Below, one piece after another: positions 9,025 to 16,894 of a DNA stretch of 26,678 nucleotides; position 1 is the first letter of the stretch; each line of letters opens with the position of its first letter. A program made the position numbers and the translations under genes. The DNA lies in NCBI GenBank assembly GCA_964522445.1, contig CAZFUY010000032.1, positions 1 through 26,678 on the forward strand, read 5' to 3'. Source of the DNA: CAZFUY01 sp964522445. GTDB lineage: Bacteria > Pseudomonadota > Gammaproteobacteria > SZUA-229. The notes beneath the pieces were generated by a model. That model did no database searches. It was not told the origin of the DNA and worked only from the letters and a program-made list of their open reading frames with translations.

Positions 9025-9441
9025 CTACTCATTACATGCGGGGTCACTGCACTTGCCATATAAGATCATGCTGTGATCAGTAATAGTAAAACCATTATCT
9101 TTAGCAATTTTTTTCTGTCTTTCCTCAATAGTTTCATCAAAGAATTCAACGACTTTGCCACATTTTAAGCAGACCATATGGTCATGATGTCCGCCCTGAT
9201 TAAGCTCAAAAACAGCCTGCCCACCTTCAAAGTGGTTGCGATTAACCAGACCCGCGCCTTCAAACTGGGTTAACACGCGGTAAACAGTTGCTAAGCCTAT
9301 CTCTTCCCCAGCATCCAGCAGAGCCTTATAGATATCTTCAGCACTTTGGTGAATATGAGAACTGGCCTCTAAAAGCTCCAGTATTTTCATTCTTGGCAAA
9401 GTGACTTTTAAACCTGCTTTTTTTAGATCAGCTGTTTCCAA
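9025..9441 (-). CDS. fur: Ferric uptake regulator Fur
   Basis: A 138-residue Fe(II)-dependent repressor. It has an N-terminal winged helix (residues 1-82, recognition region GLATVYRVLTQFE at 49-61) and a C-terminal dimerisation domain. Metal ligands are visible: HHDH (85-88), CLKC (91-94) and CSDPAC (131-136), matching the two Cys pairs of E. coli Fur. The start is well supported by AGGAG upstream. A TATAAT -10 lies at 9492-9497 and a Fur-box-like site at 9519-9537 just upstream of it, so autoregulation is plausible. Divergence from bamE is a familiar gammaproteobacterial arrangement. Confidence 0.96.
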   Translation of the reverse strand: METADLKKAGLKVTLPRMKILELLEASSHIHQSAEDIYKALLDAGEEIGLATVYRVLTQFEGAGLVNRNHFEGGQAVFELNQGGHHDHMVCLKCGKVVEFFDETIEERQKKIAKDNGFTITDHSMILYGKCSDPACNE

Positions 9442-9491
9442 GACAAACTCCTGCTGTATTTAGTGGTCAAATAGGGTAATATTCCTAGCTC

Positions 9492-9497
9492 ATTATA
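9492..9497 (-). promoter_or_regulatory. -10 element of the fur promoter
   Basis: TATAAT on the minus strand, a perfect sigma-70 -10 hexamer about 50 nt upstream of the fur ATG. The matching -35 (TTACTT, 17-bp spacer) is weak, which would fit a regulated promoter. Confidence 0.6.
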
Positions 9498-9518
9498 CGC
9501 TTAGTCACGAACAAAAGT

Positions 9519-9537
9519 AATCATACGTATCATTATC
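9519..9537. promoter_or_regulatory. Fur-box-like site between fur and bamE
   Basis: AATCATACGTATCATTATC matches 13 of 19 positions of the Fur box consensus GATAATGATAATCATTATC, with a perfect right arm (ATCATTATC). It touches the fur -35 region and ends two bases before the bamE ATG. Confidence 0.5.
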
Positions 9538-9539
9538 AT

Positions 9540-9953
9540 ATGCAAAAGAATCTCATTTTCATTCCCATAATTTTTATCATATTATCGACCAGTCTGCTAA
9601 CCGCCTGTGAAAGCTGGCTACCAGAAGCTCATAAAATTGATATTCAACAGGGCAATCATATAAAGCTGAAAGACCTGAATAAATTAAAGCCCGGCATGAC
9701 CCGCAATCAGGTTAAATTTGTACTGGGCACACCATTACTGCAAGATGGCTTTCATAAAAACCGCTGGGATTATATGTATTACCTGAAACCCGACAAAGAC
9801 AAGCTAAGACAATCACGTGTTGTACTGTATTTTGATGGCGACAAGCTGAGTAAAATAGATAAAAGCCATTACCAGGCAGAGCAGCAGATCAAGATGCAGC
9901 CACAGGATAATGTTCAAATGGATACTGAAATAAAAACAGGCCATAGCCATTAA
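9540..9953 (+). CDS. bamE: Outer membrane assembly lipoprotein BamE (SmpA/OmlA)
   Basis: A 137-residue lipoprotein of the BAM complex, which inserts beta-barrel proteins into the outer membrane. It has a signal sequence with lipobox LLTAC (lipid Cys23) and the family motif KLKPGMTRNQVKFVLGTPLL at about 49-68, followed by DxFHxNRWDYMYYL-type sequence and a C-terminal strand with VVLYFDGDKL. The length and domain are ordinary for BamE. No Shine-Dalgarno precedes the ATG, and no in-frame GTG or TTG lies upstream in the intergenic region, so initiation may rely on a very short leader or a weak site. Position opposite fur supports the identification. Confidence 0.93.
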   Translation: MQKNLIFIPIIFIILSTSLLTACESWLPEAHKIDIQQGNHIKLKDLNKLKPGMTRNQVKFVLGTPLLQDGFHKNRWDYMYYLKPDKDKLRQSRVVLYFDGDKLSKIDKSHYQAEQQIKMQPQDNVQMDTEIKTGHSH

Positions 9954-9967
9954 CAGCAAAACAGGTA

Positions 9968-10077
9968 GATCCACTGCGCTTGATCCACCCTACTTTCTGG
10001 GACAATAAAATACTCTAAATAGCCACAATAATGATGAGGCTACAGACTTAAAAAATACTTATAAATATATTCGTCAT
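9968..10077 (+). repeat. 110-bp direct repeat, copy A
   Basis: Identical to 10400-10509 except for one base (A at 10021, G at 10453), an offset of 432 bp. It begins GATCCACTGCGCTTGATC and ends TATATTCGTCAT. Near identity suggests recent duplication or gene conversion. Confidence 0.92.
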
Positions 10078-10247
10078 ACCTGCATGCTTCTAGCATGCTT
10101 CTAGCAGAGAAAATATATTATTGAGAACTTTGCACAAAATAAGCCCCATCTTCCCGGCATGCTTTTAAGCCATGATCCAGTGATTTTTAGCAATTAAAAC
10201 CACTGGATTCCTGCTAAAAACATGCACACGACTGTCCGGACTCAACG

Positions 10248-10295
10248 CCTATGGACTGAAAGTCCATAGGTTGCTACTGAGGACTAAAAGTCCTC
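10248..10295. repeat. Two adjacent perfect hairpins with 3-nt loops
   Basis: Stem 1 is CCTATGGACT-GAA-AGTCCATAGG (10248-10270). Stem 2 is GAGGACT-AAA-AGTCCTC (10279-10295). The two share the inner GGACT/AGTCC stem and are separated by eight bases. Confidence 0.8.
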
Positions 10296-10350
10296 TCTTA
10301 AATACAATGCGCTTCTACTTTAGGAAACCACTCTAAATTTTAATTAATCT

Positions 10351-10425
10351 GTAGGGTGGATCAAGCGTAGCGGATCCACCTGTTTTGCTAATTTTTGTGG
10401 ATCCACTGCGCTTGATCCACCCTAC
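10351..10425. repeat. REP-like 75-bp hairpin
   Basis: The 29-nt arms (10351-10379 and 10397-10425) begin and end GTAGGGTGGATCAAGCG and its complement, with two mismatches and a 17-nt loop. The design resembles the elements at 6326 and 26567. The right arm is the start of copy B of the 110-bp repeat, and copy A carries the same arm. Confidence 0.82.
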
Positions 10426-10509
10426 TTTCTGGGACAATAAAATACTCTAAATGGCCACAATAATGATGAGGCTACAGACTTAAAAAATACTTATAAATAT
10501 ATTCGTCAT
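10400..10509 (+). repeat. 110-bp direct repeat, copy B
   Basis: Matches 9968-10077 at 109 of 110 bases. It ends about 40 bp from the 3' end of the 12-haem cytochrome gene. Confidence 0.92.
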
Positions 10510-10548
10510 GCTGGAATGATAAAAATTTAAAGGCCTCTTACTTATAAA

Positions 10549-12939
10549 CTACTGGCGAGATAGCTCAAGGTGATAATATTTATATTTAATTTGTGTCTCA
10601 ATGCCATGACAATCTTTACAGAAGGAACTGGCAATATCCTTACTATGTAAAAAGCTATTCGTAACATTACCCGCATCATTTTTATTCAATTCGGTTTTAT
10701 TCATCAGTTCATTTTCTATAGATTTATGCACAGACCAACGATGTGGATTATGACAGGTGATACAGGCTATTTTTCCAAACTCATTAATCTTATTATCTTT
10801 ATCTAGCAAAGGCATTTGCTTTTTATCAGAACGCAGAATCATATTCTTAACCGGGTGACTAAAATATTTTATCTGTGCTTTATCAGCACGACCCTTTTTA
10901 CGATGACAGTTGAGACAAATTCTATCTCGCGGCAATGGCTTTTCTTTTCCCTTATAGGCATGTAATTCTGTAGCATCTAATGAAAATACATTATCTCTGG
11001 GCTGATGCATGCTATGACAATTTTCACAAACTCCTGCCTGCTCTGGAGTTTTATTGTAATGATTTTTGCTTTCAGCAGCAGTTAATCTCAAATCATGATC
11101 TGTCTTAACAATTTTATTATAATCTTCATGACAGACATTACAGAGTCCTCCATTTTTATAATCCATTATTAATAAGGGAGTGTCTGGTTTTCCATTATGT
11201 GGGCTATGACAGGTAAGACAATCTACCACCTTAACTTCCCTGTTATTAATTTTCACCGGCTTATCAAGTTTTATATTAACAGGATGAATACCTTTTTTAC
11301 GCGCACTTTTCAGGTCTTTAGCATAATGACGTTGATGGCACTGATGACATATTTCTGAATCAGCCGATACCGTTACAGTAAGCTGTTCTTCATCTGAGCC
11401 ATGTATCTGATGGCAGCTCTGACAAATCATCTGTTGTTGTCTGTTCAAAGACCCACCACCATGAATAAGTTTTTCAGGCAATCCATTATGCAGATTTTTA
11501 TCTTTCGCATAATGCTCATTATTATTTACAGGCGGCTGCTTTAAATAAATACCAACCGGGTGATTCTTTCCCTTCTCCGGGCGCTTATCATGCTGCACAT
11601 TATCAAGCATGGATTTATGACATTGCAGGCAAAGTTCTCCACCATTATTTGACTGCCGCATCCAGGAATTATTATGCTTCTCATAAAGAGTTTCAGATTT
11701 TTCTGCATGCAAATTGTGCGGGGTATGACAGCTTCCGCAATAAAGTTTTTTATTACGGGTTAGTGGAAAATTCTTTGCCACTTTATCTTTACTTTTTTTA
11801 TCAGATTCTTTTTTATCCCGTTCATGATGTATATCTGGGTGCTGTTCTTTGTGACCTATTGATATCCTTGAATCAATAACCACACCATGGTGACAGCTAT
11901 AACACATCTGCTGATGAGCAACAGGCGCTATTTCAGGCTGTTGCCTGTTAGCTAAATAATTGTCAGCCCATGAGATATGACAGGTGATACAATTTTTTCG
12001 TGACATATTTGAATCTGGCCTAACAATAGGTTGTTTATCAGATTTATTCAGCTTAAATATTTCAATACTATTATTCAATGTATCGGTAACATAGAGTTTA
12101 TCTTTCCATATTGTTAAACCTGCAGGCGTTTTGAATTTCAATATTGATCCATCACCTGCTGTTAGAAAACCGAATGCTTTGCCATTTTTAAAAACTGAAA
12201 TATTTCCAAAATAGGCATCACTAACCAGTAGATTATTGTCCTTATAAAGCGCTAGTCCATTAGGTCGAAATAAACTACCCTGATCTATTCCAAAGCGAGC
12301 TATATTCATAAAGTGTCGGCCTTTACGACTAAATATTTGAACTCGGCTATTAAGTACATCAACAACATGAATATAATTTTGCTCATCAACGACTAACTGA
12401 AATGGAAAATAAAACTGCCCATCCGCTTCACCTTTTTCTCCCCAGCATTTCAGCATTTTTCCATTACTTATCTGGGTAACACATAACTGATGATTTTCCC
12501 TGTCACTCCAGACAATATTTTTATCCATTATCAGTAATGAGACAGGAGCAACTGGCCTATCAGATTTTAAAGATATTTTGTGAACAGGCTTCCCCTGTAA
12601 ATCAAACACCACAATTCTTTGATTGCCTGTATCTGCTATATAAACCCGATTGTTTTCAATCGCAATTCCCATAGGTAAATTTAATTTATACTTATCTTTT
12701 CCAGCCTGACCAAAAATAAACTTTTGTTTACCCCTTTCAGAAAAAACAATCACCTGACCTAAAGTACCATTTAACACATAAATATCACCATTGTGGCTTA
12801 TTGCAGTATCTGTTGGCTGATCAAGCCCTGCTTTAAGGCTTTTATAATGTTCTGCTGTAATACCTGCTATAGCCTGAAAGCAAACAAATAGCAGACTCAG
12901 CATAAGCCAAACGGGTTTGTTAGAAAATTTTAATATCAT
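10549..12939 (-). CDS. NHL-repeat dodecahaem cytochrome c
   Basis: A 796-residue exported protein with a signal peptide (cleavage near A25), an NHL-type beta-propeller (about 30-298) and a twelve-haem cytochrome domain (310-796). Propeller repeats are recognisable as GIAIENNRVYIADTGNQRIV, LVVDEQNYIHVVDVLNSRV, GLALYKDNNLLVSDAYFGN and GLTIWKDKLYVTDTLNN. CxxCH motifs start at 317, 346, 401, 437, 506, 531, 574, 600, 638, 675, 726 and 774, several followed by xPH as in doubled-CxxCH cytochromes. There is no membrane anchor besides the signal peptide, so it is periplasmic or secreted. It is the last gene of the operon; its ATG overlaps the reconstructed TGA of the upstream gene. The propeller may dock a partner protein. 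Its electron partner is unknown. Confidence 0.9.
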   Translation of the reverse strand: MILKFSNKPVWLMLSLLFVCFQAIAGITAEHYKSLKAGLDQPTDTAISHNGDIYVLNGTLGQVIVFSERGKQKFIFGQAGKDKYKLNLPMGIAIENNRVYIADTGNQRIVVFDLQGKPVHKISLKSDRPVAPVSLLIMDKNIVWSDRENHQLCVTQISNGKMLKCWGEKGEADGQFYFPFQLVVDEQNYIHVVDVLNSRVQIFSRKGRHFMNIARFGIDQGSLFRPNGLALYKDNNLLVSDAYFGNISVFKNGKAFGFLTAGDGSILKFKTPAGLTIWKDKLYVTDTLNNSIEIFKLNKSDKQPIVRPDSNMSRKNCITCHISWADNYLANRQQPEIAPVAHQQMCYSCHHGVVIDSRISIGHKEQHPDIHHERDKKESDKKSKDKVAKNFPLTRNKKLYCGSCHTPHNLHAEKSETLYEKHNNSWMRQSNNGGELCLQCHKSMLDNVQHDKRPEKGKNHPVGIYLKQPPVNNNEHYAKDKNLHNGLPEKLIHGGGSLNRQQQMICQSCHQIHGSDEEQLTVTVSADSEICHQCHQRHYAKDLKSARKKGIHPVNIKLDKPVKINNREVKVVDCLTCHSPHNGKPDTPLLIMDYKNGGLCNVCHEDYNKIVKTDHDLRLTAAESKNHYNKTPEQAGVCENCHSMHQPRDNVFSLDATELHAYKGKEKPLPRDRICLNCHRKKGRADKAQIKYFSHPVKNMILRSDKKQMPLLDKDNKINEFGKIACITCHNPHRWSVHKSIENELMNKTELNKNDAGNVTNSFLHSKDIASSFCKDCHGIETQIKYKYYHLELSRQ

Positions 12940-13810
12940 TTCAATAAATCAGACATACGCAGGCGTTGATTTTCTTTACTAAAGCGGCTAAAGAATCGAG
13001 GGATAGAATGTTGCTGGATTTTACGAATATCTTTTTCATTAAANNNNNNNNNNNNNNNNNNNNNNNNNNNNNNNNNNNNNNNNNNNNNNNNNNNNNNNNN
13101 NNNNNNNNNNNNNNNNNNNNNNNNNNNNNNNNNNNNNNNNNNNTAAAGAATCGAGGGATAGAATGTTGCTGGATTTTACGAATATCTTTTTCATTAAATC
13201 CAAGTACTTTTAAATCAATAAGCTGATCTTTATTATTATGACAATCCTGACATTTAGACCCCTCTTTTCTTAGAGGCATATGCAAGCGCAATTTAAGCCG
13301 TGCCCGTTCAATTGATGATTTATTCTTCCACTTATCTTTTGCCTGCTTTGCCAGCTCATGGTCTGAAAATATCAAAACAGCTTCATCCCTGTAAAAAGGC
13401 GCAATGCGCTTTTCCTTAACTTTATTACTGTCTTTATTAAAATTAAGCCAGCGGTATTCGAGCTGAATATTTTCAGGCTGGAAGTGACAGGTCTCACAAC
13501 TTATATAACGGCTGTGCATATTAAGAAATGACCGTTTTCGGTCATTAGAATAATGAGGTAGCTCTCGATGACAAATAGTGCAAAATGATTTCTTATCTGT
13601 AACCAGTCTATCACTCTGTTTATGAAAAGGTGATACAAAAATATTTTCTTTTATAGAAACTTCTGAGTGTTCTTTTATCTGTTTATGTGCTTCCTCCAAT
13701 TTCTTCCTGTCTTCCTGAATATGCTTATTCACCTGTTCAATATAAAGAGGCACTGCATAAAGCATAGATACCGGCATATACAAACATATAACATAAACTA
13801 AAAACTTCAT
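12936..13810 (-). CDS. Small trihaem cytochrome c, interrupted by a scaffold gap
   Basis: An exported protein with a signal peptide (residues 1-19), a charged helical stretch (25-50) and three CxxCH motifs at 77, 105 and 187. As assembled it reads into 100 Ns and appears to end at 12941 in a wrong frame. Collapsing the duplicated 55-bp gap flanks removes 155 bases, restores one frame of 239 residues ending SKENQRLRMSDLLK, and gives a TGA at 12936-12938 that overlaps the next ATG (ATGA). That is the same junction type used elsewhere in the operon. Residues 1-220 are certain; the tail relies on this correction. Its start overlaps the upstream gene's stop by 4 nt. I do not recognise the family; a periplasmic shuttle is a guess. 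Confidence 0.82.
13044..13143. other. 100-N assembly gap with duplicated flanks
   Basis: Exactly 100 Ns. The 55 bases before the gap (12989-13043) are identical to the 55 bases after it (13144-13198). This is the signature of two contigs whose ends overlap by one k-mer and were scaffolded without merging, not a biological repeat. Confidence 0.95.
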
Positions 13811-16020
13811 TTTTTACCACCAGGCATTCTTTTAATTTTTTTATTCTCTCTTCTGACTTTGGATTTTTTTACTTTTGACTTTGGCTTACGTCCAATCATC
13901 GTTTTCTGGAAATGATCACCACCAAATAATGAAAAAACAACTGACTTATCTTTCCTGCCAAATAAAATCCAGAGAAAAGACCCGCTAAATAGTATTAATA
14001 TTATTGGTATTAGAAAAGCCAGGATCTGTTTCCATCCAGTATTTAAATTTAAGATATCAGCTGCAATAATTTCTTCATAAACCGGTATAAAATCAAGATC
14101 ATGCATATCGGTATTGGTAAAATTATTATTGAATTTATTTTTTGAAAACTGATGACAGCCCGAAGCAGAACAGGTTTTATTGAGCCTGTCAGGGTGTGTT
14201 GATGCAGAAACATCCTTATGCCCCTGTATGGCATGTTTCTCTTTTCCAGACGTATGACAGTCTACACATGAAACACCAGCCTCATTACCTGTAGCCAGCA
14301 AACGACCATGAAGACTCATTGAATAAGATGCACTGGCCAGAATAAATTTACTATCAGGTTTGTGAGTTTCTCCTGTTTCCCTGTCTTTAATATCAACCTG
14401 TTTCATGCGCTTTTGATCTGCATGACAGTTATTGCACATATTATTTTCATCTTCCTTTTTTTGTCGTCCTGACAGGAAGCGCCGCATAATATGGCCACCA
14501 AAACGATTAAGCCAGGTTTTTCCCTGATGGCAACTGCCGCATTCAGTTTCTGTATGGGAAAAGACTGATTTGAATTCAGATAATTTTTCCGGGTCGATAT
14601 ATAAACTATTATGGTGACATAAACGGCACGAGGGATTTTGCTGCTTTTCTGATTCTTGCAGTCGATTGCCACCAGTAAAGCCCTTGCTCCAGCCATCACC
14701 ATGTATGGACTTTTTAAATACTTCGGTTATTTTTTTATGTGTGTAGGCTTCACCTTCAGAAGGCTCTTCAAGATGACAGGATTCAGCACAATCCACTTCA
14801 CCATTTTCAACCTTGTGGGGGAAATCCTGAATTTTACGATGACAATCTTTGCAGGGCACACTGCCATGAAGTGAACTGTAATAGTGTTTTTTATCAATAG
14901 TGGAATTACGCAGCACACCCTTTTTATCAACATACTCCAGACCTTCCAGCGCATGGCATGATAGACAGCCATCCGGGTCACTATGGCGTTGTTTGGCCTG
15001 TGCCTGAGTAACCAGAACAAAAAGCAGACCAAGGCCAATAATAATACCCAGAATAACCCGCTGCCAGTTAATCGCTTTTAGACCTTTAGCTTTAGGCTTC
15101 TCAAAATGCACCGCTTCCCATTCAGGTAATGGATGAAAATCGACACCTTTCTTTTTACGCTTCGGTTGATTATCCGGCGGCAATGTTAGCCAGTCGATGG
15201 CATGCCAGTCACAGACATCCACGCATTCATGGCAGGACATACAGGATAGCTGATCAACTACAGCAATCTGATCAACCATTTTTATTGCACCGGTCATGCA
15301 ATTTCGAGCACAGATATTACAACCGGTACACCGATCCCGTTCTACACGAATACGTCGAGTAAAACGTAATTTTGCACCCAGTCGATTAATCAATCCATCC
15401 ATTGCACCTATAGGGCAAAGGAACTGACAATAGGCTCTTCCCTTACTGGCAAAAAATCCCAGTAATAAAAGTAATGCTAAATTAACCAGCCCTATAGTTG
15501 AAAAAATAAAGGCAAAACCTCTAATGCCACCACTGAATGCTTCAAACAATCGAGGCACAGTTATAAAATTACACAAAGTACAGGCGCTGATACCCAGTGT
15601 CGGCATAAGTAATAAATAAACCGCAAAGTAACCATAGCGAATTGGCACCTGTGGCAGTGAACGGTATTCTATTTTCCAACGATCATTCATGGTGCGGCTA
15701 ACCATTTCTGGAAAACCACCCACCGGACAAATATAAGAGCACCAGATACGGCCATAGAAAAAAGTGGCTGCAAAAATACTGCCCAGCATAATAACGCCAA
15801 CCCAGGCGACTGAAACACCGGTATTAAAATCTTCCAGAGTCATGCCAGGAAAATAGAGGAAAAAACGGCGCATACACATCTTGCCGCATAAATCATCATT
15901 ACCAGATAATCCCGGCAAAAAAGCAAAGGGCGCAAAAAACAGCAGACAGGAAATAAATATAAATAGATATCGGTATTTCTGGCCTTTAGGTATAGCTTTT
16001 ATATTGTCTATTAATTTCAT
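13807..16020 (-). CDS. Inner-membrane NapH-like polyferredoxin fused to a multihaem cytochrome c domain
   Basis: From the ATG at 16020 the protein has 737 residues. The N-terminal half is NapH/NosR-like: about four membrane helices, two CxxxCP motifs (CSYICP at 94, CQFLCP at 198), CTLC at 147, and two [4Fe-4S] motifs, CTGCNICARNC (231-241) and CMSCHECVDVC (260-270). Another helix (about 320-338) leads to a periplasmic domain with six CxxCH (352, 390, 465, 494, 529, 585) plus CAESCH (411) and CSASGCH (617), so up to eight haems. A final helix (663-687) and a very basic tail should be cytoplasmic. It is a good candidate for the quinol/cytoplasm-facing entry point of the pathway. An upstream ATG at 16062 would overlap the previous gene by about 40 nt and is less likely. 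Confidence 0.9.
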   Translation of the reverse strand: MKLIDNIKAIPKGQKYRYLFIFISCLLFFAPFAFLPGLSGNDDLCGKMCMRRFFLYFPGMTLEDFNTGVSVAWVGVIMLGSIFAATFFYGRIWCSYICPVGGFPEMVSRTMNDRWKIEYRSLPQVPIRYGYFAVYLLLMPTLGISACTLCNFITVPRLFEAFSGGIRGFAFIFSTIGLVNLALLLLLGFFASKGRAYCQFLCPIGAMDGLINRLGAKLRFTRRIRVERDRCTGCNICARNCMTGAIKMVDQIAVVDQLSCMSCHECVDVCDWHAIDWLTLPPDNQPKRKKKGVDFHPLPEWEAVHFEKPKAKGLKAINWQRVILGIIIGLGLLFVLVTQAQAKQRHSDPDGCLSCHALEGLEYVDKKGVLRNSTIDKKHYYSSLHGSVPCKDCHRKIQDFPHKVENGEVDCAESCHLEEPSEGEAYTHKKITEVFKKSIHGDGWSKGFTGGNRLQESEKQQNPSCRLCHHNSLYIDPEKLSEFKSVFSHTETECGSCHQGKTWLNRFGGHIMRRFLSGRQKKEDENNMCNNCHADQKRMKQVDIKDRETGETHKPDSKFILASASYSMSLHGRLLATGNEAGVSCVDCHTSGKEKHAIQGHKDVSASTHPDRLNKTCSASGCHQFSKNKFNNNFTNTDMHDLDFIPVYEEIIAADILNLNTGWKQILAFLIPIILILFSGSFLWILFGRKDKSVVFSLFGGDHFQKTMIGRKPKSKVKKSKVRRENKKIKRMPGGKK

Positions 16021-16021
16021 A

Positions 16022-16894
16022 TTATTTTTCAAAAACATGACATGCCATGCAAAGCGTTCCATCTTTTGCAGGCAGCCTTAGTAAGATTTCTTTTTCAATA
16101 CGTTGATATTCCAGTGCTAAATTTTGTTTTGTATTCTGTTGTAATTTTTCAAGGCGCTTCTGTTTATCCTTAACAAACACTTTATTCCAGGAATGTTCTG
16201 TATAAACAATGCCTTTATCCAGATCATTATTAATAACCTGTTTTCCCGCTGGCTTTTGCTGGCTAATAACATCTATTTGATGTGGACTGTGACAGGTTAC
16301 ACACATGATTTTTCCATCACTGGCTAATGGCATAATTATTTTATGCTGCTGTTCAGATTTTTTTATTTTATTTTTCATATCATCATCAGGCTTTTGCTGA
16401 TGATTTAACGCATTAAAGTGTGGCGCATGCAAGTGACAGCCATAGCAAATATTGTTTGCAGGCAAACGTAGTTTTAGTTCACCCAATTTGATATCTTTTT
16501 CAGGATCTAAAGTTTCTTTGTGACAATAGAGGCAATTATTTTTAATTATCTTGCCATTATTATCCAGCATTTTATGAATATTGTTACGCTGGTATTGTTT
16601 ATCATCATGGCATCGATAGCAGAAATCTATAGGCGTTTTATAAGGGCCTTCACGAAAAAAATTATCTGCATCTTTATCAATTTTTTTAAAGTCCTGCTCT
16701 TTCATATCTTTAATTCCGTGGCAGGTCTTGCAGTCAATTTCATCTTTATCATTAAGAGGAAAAGAATCAGGAATAGATATATTCTCTGATGGTTTTATTT
16801 TTATCAAATGATGCATGGCAGGCATTTCCTGCTTATCTTCTGCAAGCACATCCATTGAGAACAATAAAAGACAAACTACAAATAACTGAATCAT
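16022..16894 (-). CDS. Hexahaem periplasmic cytochrome c
   Basis: A 290-residue exported protein with a signal peptide (cleavage near A18) and six CxxCH motifs at 55, 92, 121, 150, 198 and 282. The CHSPH at 201-205 resembles doubled-CxxCH cytochromes. Residues 235-270 are lysine- and glutamine-rich and probably helical. No lipobox or anchor is visible, so a soluble periplasmic carrier is likely. Its stop and the ATG of the polyferredoxin-cytochrome are separated by one base, and its own ATG overlaps the preceding gene's TAA by one base. The tight coupling suggests a complex. The family is not recognised beyond multihaem cytochrome c. Confidence 0.9.
   Translation of the reverse strand: MIQLFVVCLLLFSMDVLAEDKQEMPAMHHLIKIKPSENISIPDSFPLNDKDEIDCKTCHGIKDMKEQDFKKIDKDADNFFREGPYKTPIDFCYRCHDDKQYQRNNIHKMLDNNGKIIKNNCLYCHKETLDPEKDIKLGELKLRLPANNICYGCHLHAPHFNALNHQQKPDDDMKNKIKKSEQQHKIIMPLASDGKIMCVTCHSPHQIDVISQQKPAGKQVINNDLDKGIVYTEHSWNKVFVKDKQKRLEKLQQNTKQNLALEYQRIEKEILLRLPAKDGTLCMACHVFEK

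Larger units (their letters stand above)
9954..10548. other. Gene-free repeat mosaic between bamE and the cytochrome cluster
   Basis: About 595 bp without a credible gene. It holds a 110-bp direct repeat (9968-10077 and 10400-10509), a 38-bp inverted repeat relating 9956-9993 to 10351-10388, a large hairpin (10351-10425), an 11-bp tandem duplication of CATGCTTCTAG (10083-10104) and two short-loop hairpins (10248-10295). It separates the convergent bamE and cytochrome genes, so terminators are expected here. Confidence 0.75.

Noticed and set aside
9954..10548. CRISPR array
   Set aside because: The repeats are two long near-identical copies and assorted inverted repeats, with no regular short repeat-spacer pattern and no cas genes.
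12941..13226. Alternative C-terminus and plus-strand reading frame across the N gap
   Set aside because: Both exist only because of the 100 Ns and the duplicated 55-bp flank. The collapsed sequence gives a continuous frame with a TGA at 12936.
15207..15244. CMSCH in the polyferredoxin region as an extra haem-binding motif
   Set aside because: It is part of CMSCHECVDVC, a regular CxxCxxCxxxC 4Fe-4S motif paired with the preceding cluster motif, on the predicted cytoplasmic side, so it was not counted as a haem.
16021..16062. Upstream ATG at 16062 for the polyferredoxin-cytochrome
   Set aside because: It would overlap the upstream coding region by about 40 nt and add 14 residues before the natural start MKLIDNIK. 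The ATG at 16020 abuts the previous stop like other junctions in the operon.
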